DNA of 24,276 nucleotides from Nemertoderma westbladi. Lineage: Eukaryota; Xenacoelomorpha; Nemertodermatida; Nemertodermatidae. The number at the start of each line of letters is the position of its first letter. Position 1 is the stretch's first letter. The notes under the pieces were generated by a model. That model did no database searches and was not told the DNA's origin. It saw nothing but the letters and a program-made list of their open reading frames with translations. The stretch spans positions 1 to 24,276 of the forward strand of contig JAUCBJ010002061.1 in the NCBI GenBank assembly GCA_032718475.1, given 5' to 3'. Both the position numbers and the translations under genes were made by a program. Shown here piece after piece: positions 18,106 through 24,276 of this stretch.

Positions 18106-21100
18106 CACCCACCCTGTGGAATGGCAAACCAGGGTGTGGTATTTGCCCCGAGAGCTGACTCGGCAAAAAAGCACCCCCCAACCCCCACTATGGATTACAT
18201 TAGCAATGCGGAGGTCCGGCCACTAGAGGCCAGTGGAATTACTGGACACAATCGGCCTCACAGGCGTCAGTTAACTCCTGACCGGCTGCCTGTCTCATCC
18301 CCTACTGGAGAGAGAGCAGCCAACAATTCTTTGAGTCCCTTTCCTGATGACCTTTCTGGCCCAAACCCTGGGTCACCAGGAAGGCCAGATTGTGATGGGG
18401 AGAGGGATTCTGGAGTTGGAGGCTACTCTCATGTTCCACCCCGACCAACAAAGCCATTGGTGAATCTGAGGCAAGTCACAAGACTAGCCTCAGTAAACAC
18501 CGTAACACTCGGGTCCCCAATACGACAAGGTGAGCTGACTGCCTTGGCAGATAAGCTTTCTCTTAGCGCAGTGGGTGTTCAAGAGCACCGAATGCAGACT
18601 GGACAGACTGATGAGGTTCTGATTAAGGACATGGGGGCGGTTGGCGACTCGCCCTCGCGTCAGCAGATGATAGTGGCAATGGTGGAATTGGTCTATTGAT
18701 GAATCCAACTGCACATGCAGCATTGGACAAAATAGACCAAATCTCTAACCGCATCATCCGTTGCCACTTCTCATGTTCTGGAAGACTGGCTAAGAAGTTT
18801 CCTAAGGTGGTTCTGATTGTGTGCTACTCTCCAACTAGTGTTGCCCCTGTAGAGGAGGTGGAAAATTTCTACCACAATCTACAAGCAGCTACTGATGGAG
18901 TGGATCAGCATGCATTCTTAACATTCCTGGGAGACTTTAATGCAAGTCTGCATCAATCATCTACATCGCCCTGGGTCTATAGCAATAGTGTTAACCGAAA
19001 TTCTGTCCATCTTCAGGATTTTATCTCTGGAAATGGATTGTTTTCGGCTGGAACCCAGTTCAAGAAGCGAACTGGAAAGCTATGGACTCATAGTGGACCC
19101 AGTGGTCACAAGTCCCAGATAGACCATATTCTGTTTCGTAGGAAATACAGGAGCTCTATACAAGACTGTAATGCATTTACACTTCGACCCTTCTCCAGTG
19201 ATCACCGCCTTATTGTGGCCAAGGTAAGACTTAGTCTGCATGCTAGCAGAACAACGAAATCTGCCTTGCCGCGGCATGACTGGTCCTCTCTGTTGCAACA
19301 GCCAAGTGTGAGATCCAGCTTCACACTACAGCTGAGCAACAGGTATGAGGCTCTTGCCTCTGAGGCGGCAGATCACTGTGAAGGCTATACTGCCTTTACA
19401 GAAGCAGTTAAGTTAGCAGCTGCAGAAACAGTTCCTGTATACCCTCGAAACAGGAAAAGGGCCCCCTGGACTGACAACAAAATTCAGAAATGCCGAAATG
19501 ACCTTCATAAGGCGCAGAAAGAGTCCCGACTCAAATGGACTACAGCGGCCAAGAATGCAGTTAAGGCTGCATCTAGGTCCCTGAACAGGCAGTACTCTGT
19601 TAATCTACAGGAGCTAATAAACCAACAGGTTGATGCCATCAATGATGCTGACGACAGCAGGCAATCATCCCAGGCATGGAAATCAATCAATCTGCTTACT
19701 GGGCGGAAAAGCCAACCAACCACCAAGGTTAAGGCTGAATCACCAGCAGATCGTCTCAATGGTTGGAAAGCCCACTTTGAAAAGCTCCTCAATAATGACA
19801 GGGTATTGCCTGATAACTTTATAGAAGTAAAAGTGTCAGTGTCTGGACAAAAGTGTCTGTACTCCCAGATATTCCCATTGGCGATATCTCCTTTGCAGAA
19901 GTGGAGGCTGCTGCAAAGAGCATTAAGACCAATCGTGCCAGTGGAGTAGATGGTGTTCCCCCTGAGGTCTTTAAAATACCTGAGTGTTTAAAGCTCATCT
20001 ATCCCATCATAATAGACATGTACCGAACAACAAGAGTCCCACAAGAAATGAAAACAAATAAGTTGGTGCCAGTTCCCAAGAAGGGCAACCTAACACTCTA
20101 TGGTTCTTTTCGGGGAATCTCATTGATCTCGATTGCTGCAAAGCTATACAATAGGATTCTATTAAATCGCATCAGGGATCCCATTGAGAGACTGCTCCGT
20201 GGAAATCAGAATGGGTTCCGTAAAGGTCGTGGGACCATGGAGCCCATTTTGGCACTTAGAAGGATAATTGAAGAATTGTCAAAAAAGAAAGACAGGCATC
20301 TGGCTGTTATCTTTGTTGACTTCTTCAAGGCCTTTGATTCAGTCTCTCGCTCACGTATGTTCTGTTCAGCATACTTTCATTATATGGGATTCCTGATGAA
20401 ATTATTGCAGCAATCAGATCAGTATACGATAGTTCGACAACATTTGTATCTACTGTTGACGGTGACACAGAACCATTTGAAGTGTTATGGGGCGTCCTCC
20501 AAGGAGACACACTTGCACCATTCTTGTTCATTATTGTGGTTGACTATGTTCTACGCATGTCCTTAGATCATCATAATGATGATGGGGTGATGATAACTCC
20601 ACCTACTGGCTCCAGAAGTCGAGGAAATCGTGCCAAGTACCTAAGTGATCTAGACTTTGCTGATGACTTAGGAGTACTCTCAGAATCATTAGAGGGAGCC
20701 CAACGGCTCCTCGGCTCGTTGGAGCATGCTGCTTCTAGTGTTGGTCTTTTTATTAACTCCAGAAAGACCAAAATTCTGACAGTTAACTTTAAAGTCCTCA
20801 GCAAGTCTCTGATCGGATGAGCATAAGCTCAAAGGAAGGTATGCTTGAGCATGTGGACGACTTCTGTTACCTGGGATCATGGATCCGGAAGTCAGGTGAG
20901 GACCTTCGAATACATAAGGGAAAGGCATGGGCAGCCTTGAATAGGCTTTCCAGGATTTGGAAGTCACCGAGAATTAATCGGAAACTTAAGGTCTGATTAT
21001 TTAGAGCAGCAGTAGTTCCAGTACTCCTCTACGGGAGTCCATGCTGGGCTCTAACTGCTGAGGACACCAAATCTCTGGATGGCACATTCACAAGAATGCT

Positions 21101-21434
21101 ACGCCGGGTTCATTGTGTCAAGTACAATGCACACATCTCCAACCAGACACTATATAACATTGGAGGTGTCTCATTGGTTCCCCCAAGCTTGACACTAGAA
21201 CAAAATCGCCTCCGCTTTGCAGGACATTGCTTTCGCCGTGAGGACCAGCCAGTGCATAATCTTGTACTTTGGCAGCCTCATGGAGTGAATAAGCATGGTG
21301 GACAGCCCATGACTTTCTTGAGACGCATCTTAAAGGACACTGGCCTTAAAGATGCGGATGATCTAGCAAATGTCATGGGTGATAGGGAGTTGTGGCGGTG
21401 CAATTTTGTTGACAAGCCGGCACAGCATTCTTAA
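18100..21434 (+). pseudogene. RTE endonuclease-reverse transcriptase, multiply frameshifted
   Basis: Frames in order: 18100-about 18645 has a Pro-rich N-terminal region and the endonuclease start (NTVTLGS...AVGVQEHRM). A shift leads to IGLLMNPTAHAAL, FLGDFNASL, SQIDHIL and SSDHRLIVAKV (endonuclease catalytic motifs intact). A long basic linker follows, with a shift near 19845. The RT has NRASGVDGVPPEV, LVPVPKKGN, FRGISLISIAAKLYNR, QNGFRKGRGT and FVDFFKAFDSV, with a shift near 20355. Then come VLQGDTLAPFLF and LDFADDLGVL. A TGA at 20818-20820 and a further TGA near 20995 precede LLYGSPCWALT, RLRFAGHCFRR and a DTGLKDADDLANVMGDRELW tail. The RLRFxGH block and DRxxWR-type end are typical of the RTE group. 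About five lesions. The protein would nick DNA and copy its RNA at the nick. Confidence 0.85.
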
Positions 21435-21474
21435 AAATGCAGCTGCAATGCAGCATGCCGATCGTAGTAGTAGT

Positions 21475-21485
21475 AACAGGGAAGA
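21475..21485. repeat. Target-site duplication, right copy (AACAGGGAAGA)
   Basis: Exact match to 17692-17702, directly after the TAG-rich tail of the RTE element. Confidence 0.9.
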
Positions 21486-21901
21486 ACCACTTTGCAATAA
21501 TATTTAAATCCATTGTCGAGACCGCCGATTTAAAGAGTGATGGACGTAAAATAACGCCTAGCAGCTGCCGCAAGACAACAGCACAATCACTCGTAGACAA
21601 TGACGTGCCTGTGAACTAGGCACAGATGAAACTTGGCCATAAAAGCCTGTCCACGACGTCTAGTTATATCCGTCCTTCGGATGCTTCAAACCAGAAAATT
21701 AGCAACATTCTTTCCTCGGTGATGTCAGGTGGGGATAACGTACGAGCGCAGAAAGTCGCACATTACAAGGTTGATGCAGCTGCAACCAAGTCCTTGAATT
21801 CAGTGCAGGTGGAAGCGAATCGGTTCAATGCACTCGACTTCAAATCACTATTTACCAATAACGTGATTGCCGGTGACATAAAAATAACTTTTACAAAATA
21901 G
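21476..21901 (+). pseudogene. Crypton-like tyrosine recombinase, 3' part after the nested LINE
   Basis: The frame continues TGKNHFAIIFKSIVETADL, then ITPSSCRKTTAQSLVDND. Arg II of the active site is codon 21569-21571; the family's usual NHSARKT reads PSSCRKT here, so the box II His is replaced. An in-frame TAG at 21617-21619 follows VPVN. Then come KLGHKSLSTTSSY, with the box III His at 21638-21640 and the nucleophile Tyr at 21665-21667, and a tail to TAG at 21901. With the 5' part this gives about 550 residues, a reasonable Crypton-type size. The loss of His, the amber codon and the split make it inactive. Confidence 0.82.
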
Positions 21902-22159
21902 ACAGTAGACACCTCGTAACAAACAACAACGTATCAGAAGCTCTGAAGTAAATTGTTCAACAAATTGCTAAAATTATTTATATTGCGCTTCGAATATTAT
22001 AGGGCCTATTTCAAATAATATACAGAAATATATTCATTGCCGTTAAACAGATAGTTATTTTAAAAATATAGATAATTATTCTTCCCCCAAAAAACCAAGC
22101 CCCTTTTTTATGACCTGCCCCACCAACAAATCCCTCTTAGATTTGTTAATTAACTATGT
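21902..22159. other. 3' flank of the recombinase, nothing recognised
   Basis: AT-rich non-coding sequence. The true 3' end of the Crypton-like element must lie here or beyond, but I could not pair it with any sequence near 16000. Confidence 0.4.
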
Positions 22160-22440
22160 CGGTGTGGAATAGTTACGCGGGAAAATAACTGCTGGTTAGG
22201 TAATAACTCACTTATTACCCTAGTTTTGAGTTAGTTTCCCGGTTATTTTGCCCGCGGAGCAGGATACAACCCAAGGGCCGCAGGCCCGAGGGTATCCTGC
22301 TCCTCCAAGGGATAACTCTTAACCGAGTGAATAACTGAGTCGGGTCAGTTATAAACCCTCGGCTTCGCCTCGGGTCTATAACATGTCCCTTGGGTAAATA
22401 ACTCGTAAAATAACTAAATAACCTGGTAATAAATTATGTT
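22160..22440. repeat. Foldback region with several perfect hairpins
   Basis: Hairpins seen by eye: GGTAATAA/TTATTACC (22199-22206 with 22212-22219); GGAGCAGGATAC/GTATCCTGCTCC (22256-22267 with 22292-22303), whose loop holds a second stem GGGCC/GGCCC (22275-22279 with 22283-22287); and longer arms CGCGGGAAAATAAC (22177-22190) with GTTATTTTGCCCGCG (22242-22256), one base different. GTTATA...TATAAC encloses ACCCTCGGCTTCGCCTCGGGT near 22350-22382. ATAACTC words recur throughout. This looks like a foldback/MITE-type element with locally high GC in an AT-rich region. There is no coding capacity. Confidence 0.65.
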
Positions 22441-22925
22441 ATGTTCTGTTTGATTTGTGCTCTTATTGTTGTATGTAAATGTTTAGTTTATGTTTGCTAC
22501 TTTATGTCTGTTTGTTTGTTTAGTTTATTTTAATATGGAAACCTGTTTTCTAGATTAAAAAGATAATAATAATAACAAGTGTAAATATCGAAGTAATGTA
22601 TTTGGTAAGGTAAGACAAGTCCCAATTTACAATTTACTTTTGTTTTATTTCTTTCATAATAGTCCAGGAGAAATGAGGTCGAACCATAAAGTAGGGTACG
22701 GACGCAATTTTTTTGGTTTAAATTATAGTATGGGGGTGGAGTAACACAAAACAGGCCATAAAAATTTATGAGACCTTGAGCAATTTTTTTATGCAACTTT
22801 GTATTTGAGAGTCAACATTGCATTTTAAACTCTATTTCAGCGATAGTTTTGAGTACGTAGTCATAGTGATCGGTATATGTGTTTGCACTGTCCAACATAG
22901 TTTACAGTTGTAAATTACAATCCTG
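22441..22925. other. No gene recognised
   Basis: AT-rich, T-skewed sequence with short TTTG and AATA runs. The longest minus-strand frame (22530-22796) is low-complexity and has no recognisable domain. Confidence 0.45.
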
Positions 22926-22939
22926 ATTACCATAGCAAC
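22926..22939. promoter_or_regulatory. X-box-like (RFX) site 1
   Basis: ATTACCATAGCAAC matches the X-box consensus GTNRCC-N(0-3)-RGYAAC except for the first base. It is followed by GGG, as in the second site 108 bases downstream. Binding is not shown by sequence alone. Confidence 0.4.
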
Positions 22940-23033
22940 GGGCTTGAGGTCAGTATTGCAAGAATGACTGGACCTCCTCTACTCCAAATACAGGAGTATA
23001 ATAGCTAACTATGGTCAGCATTACAAAATCCTT

Positions 23034-23047
23034 GTCACCATAGCAAC
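23034..23047. promoter_or_regulatory. X-box-like (RFX) site 2
   Basis: GTCACCATAGCAAC matches GTNRCC-NN-RGYAAC at every constrained position. The flanks of both sites are similar (TTACAA..TCC before, GGG after), so the pair probably arose by duplication. No transcript start is recognisable nearby. Confidence 0.45.
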
Positions 23048-23411
23048 GGGTCATGATAACTGGTTTGCAGAAAATATGGCGTATACTTTTCAATTATGAA
23101 CAACCCATTTGGTCAACCCATTTGAATATTGAATATCTGAGGTGTGGTTTTATTAGCAGTTTATATAGGAACATGAATATAATACGTCAACAGAGCCGCA
23201 TTTGTGAACATAGTTTTGACCTGTTGTAAATAATTTTTTGGTATTTTGTTTTGTTCTGTTTGATTAAGTTTTTTATCTTTATTTAATATAATTATATAAT
23301 TATATAATAACATAATAATAAATACATAAATGACAACAGTATTATTTAATTATTGAAACTGCAGATTATAAAATTGCCTATTGATGTTTATCACTGCTTC
23401 TATATGTGTAA
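23048..23411. other. No gene recognised
   Basis: AT-rich sequence with a TATAATTATATAATTATAT run near 23288-23306. No coding or RNA feature is supported. Confidence 0.45.
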
Positions 23412-24276
23412 TTATTGTGCATTTCTAGCTGAAGTGTAAGTATTTCTAAGGATGTTGTATGATACTCCAACATTCATATTCAATTTCGGCGGAAGTGACT
23501 TAATCTTTCCTTGAAAAAGAAGAACCTCTGGAGTGTTGAGTTTGAAAGCATTTAATTCAGTTTTTGAAATTCGAGGTGTAATCATTTCTGGTATGAAATT
23601 ATTTTCCTTACTAATTTGGGCTAATTCAATGACCATCGTATGTGACTCTCTGCATCCATTAGGAGTGTAAACTTGGAGATCGAAATTATCGCACCAAGAA
23701 TTTATCACCTTTGTGCCCACGAATCTATTGTTGCAATTGTAATCTCCTTTGCTGCCAAACACGGCCGCAGATTTGCGGAAACGTAATACTTAAGTCATAG
23801 TAGCTTATTGCCATGTATCCACTCGAGTGCAACAGGTCAATCAGTTCTCTAGATCCAAAACGATGGTGAACTTGTAATGCCAAGCATAGTGTAGTTTGAT
23901 TATATATTTTAGCAATAAGGGATTGATTGTGAAATGCAAATTGACTCTTTATAAATATTACCATACGAATCTTATCGTGACATATTAGTGAGAGTAATGA
24001 ACTGCTTGTGGATGATATCATGTTGTTGTATGATAATGTATTTGAATTATTGTAAAACTTGCGATGAGATTCATCTTCAAGTTGCTTTATTTCAGACGTT
24101 ATTTTTTGGACTAAGGAGTTAATATTACTGTTAATATTATTGGTTGAGGGACGTTAATCTGCTTTCAGTGGAAATTGAAGCCTTGTTTTAAAACAAATAA
24201 CACTTGCACGCCTTCTGCATGCAGTACAAAAAATCTTATCACCAAAATGAGCTTGAATTTTATTGATTAGATTTGT
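23412..24276 (-). pseudogene. Broken gene of an uncharacterised animal family, running off the right edge
   Basis: The minus-strand reading begins outside the window. The frame from 24276 gives KIQAHFGDKIFCTACRRRASV, a TAA at 24156-24154, then KITSEIKQLEDES and SSLLSLICHDKI, and ALQVHHRFGSRELIDLLHSSGY. A shift near 23790 leads to LRFRKSAAVFGSKGDYN, then FVGTKVINSWCDNFDLQVYTPNG and a tail to a stop at 23412. The HHRFGS..LIDLLHSxGY and FV.....DN.D....T..G blocks resemble a family I recall only as uncharacterised proteins in bivalves and cnidarians, often in repeats. No catalytic site is known to me. One stop and one frameshift mark it as a pseudogene. Confidence 0.5.

Larger units (their letters stand above)
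17703..21474 (+). mobile_element. RTE-clade LINE nested in the recombinase gene
   Basis: The 3,772-bp insert has a 5' untranslated region with two diverged monomers, an endonuclease/RT coding region (about 18100-21434) and a very short 3' end finishing in a TAG/GTA run. RTE elements are short, have tiny 3' UTRs and end in short tandem repeats, all of which is seen here. It lies between exact 11-bp duplications. It is near full length by size but carries several coding lesions, so it is not autonomous now. Confidence 0.85.

Noticed and set aside
21437-21480. An ORF starting ATG 21437 as an independent small gene
   Set aside because: The start lies in the RTE 3' tail (the same sequence occurs at 15241). 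The conserved part belongs to the recombinase.
16490-21901. A DIRS-type element combining RT and tyrosine recombinase
   Set aside because: The RT between the recombinase halves is RTE-clade with its own endonuclease, tail and flanking duplication, so it is a nested insertion and not a DIRS pol.
22530-22796. An 88-residue minus-strand frame
   Set aside because: Low-complexity, AT-driven, no domain and no upstream signals.
1-24276. A CRISPR array, bacterial operon or phage defence system
   Set aside because: No spaced short repeats, ribosome-binding sites or prokaryotic gene layout; all coding features are eukaryotic transposon or animal-type.

Overview
This is eukaryotic, almost certainly animal, genomic DNA. 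It is AT-rich and carries homopolymer tracts, microsatellites, several clades of non-LTR retrotransposon (LINE), a Crypton-like tyrosine recombinase, a thrombospondin type 1 (TSP1) exon with phase-1 splice borders and a candidate PAN/apple-type exon. No bacterial-style operons, promoters or CRISPR arrays are present. The mix of CR1-like, RTE, restriction-like-endonuclease LINE and Crypton elements suits a marine invertebrate, perhaps a mollusc. The taxon is inference only.

Layout: (1) 1-2330 holds a 330-bp tandem repeat with poly-C tracts, a minus-strand remnant of an uncharacterised animal protein family, a possible secreted-protein exon, and a dispersed poly-C repeat. (2) 2590-10880 holds a possible SINE fragment and then a decayed CR1-like LINE (ORF1, then endonuclease/reverse transcriptase ORF2). 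ORF2 is split by a 3.55-kb GC-rich LINE with a C-terminal restriction-like endonuclease (R2-type architecture). The insertion is flanked by an exact 11-bp target-site duplication, and the CR1-like frame resumes in phase after it. (3) 10884-12530 holds a heavily decayed second reverse transcriptase and an inverted copy of the poly-C repeat. (4) 12735-14868 holds a minus-strand LINE fragment (RT plus C-terminal tail). (5) 15214-15645 holds a 62-bp RTE 3' end and a single TSP1 exon carrying a one-base frameshift. (6) 16086-21901 holds a Crypton-like tyrosine recombinase gene preceded by a 101-bp tandem duplication and a cluster of TTCTAGAA octamers. It is split by a 3.77-kb RTE-clade LINE, again with an 11-bp duplication and in-phase resumption. 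(7) 21902-24276 holds a foldback region with several perfect hairpins, two RFX/X-box-like sites, and a minus-strand broken gene of unknown family running off the right edge.

The genes do not form a pathway. The window is a record of nested transposition: CR1-like then R2-type, and tyrosine recombinase then RTE. Nearly every coding frame is broken. The R2-type element is the least damaged, with about 1,008 codons interrupted only by two in-frame TGA codons. I see no clear new biological system. The most useful signals are the two exact nested-insertion junctions, the restriction-like-endonuclease LINE sitting outside rDNA, the octamer array before the recombinase, and two conserved orphan protein remnants.
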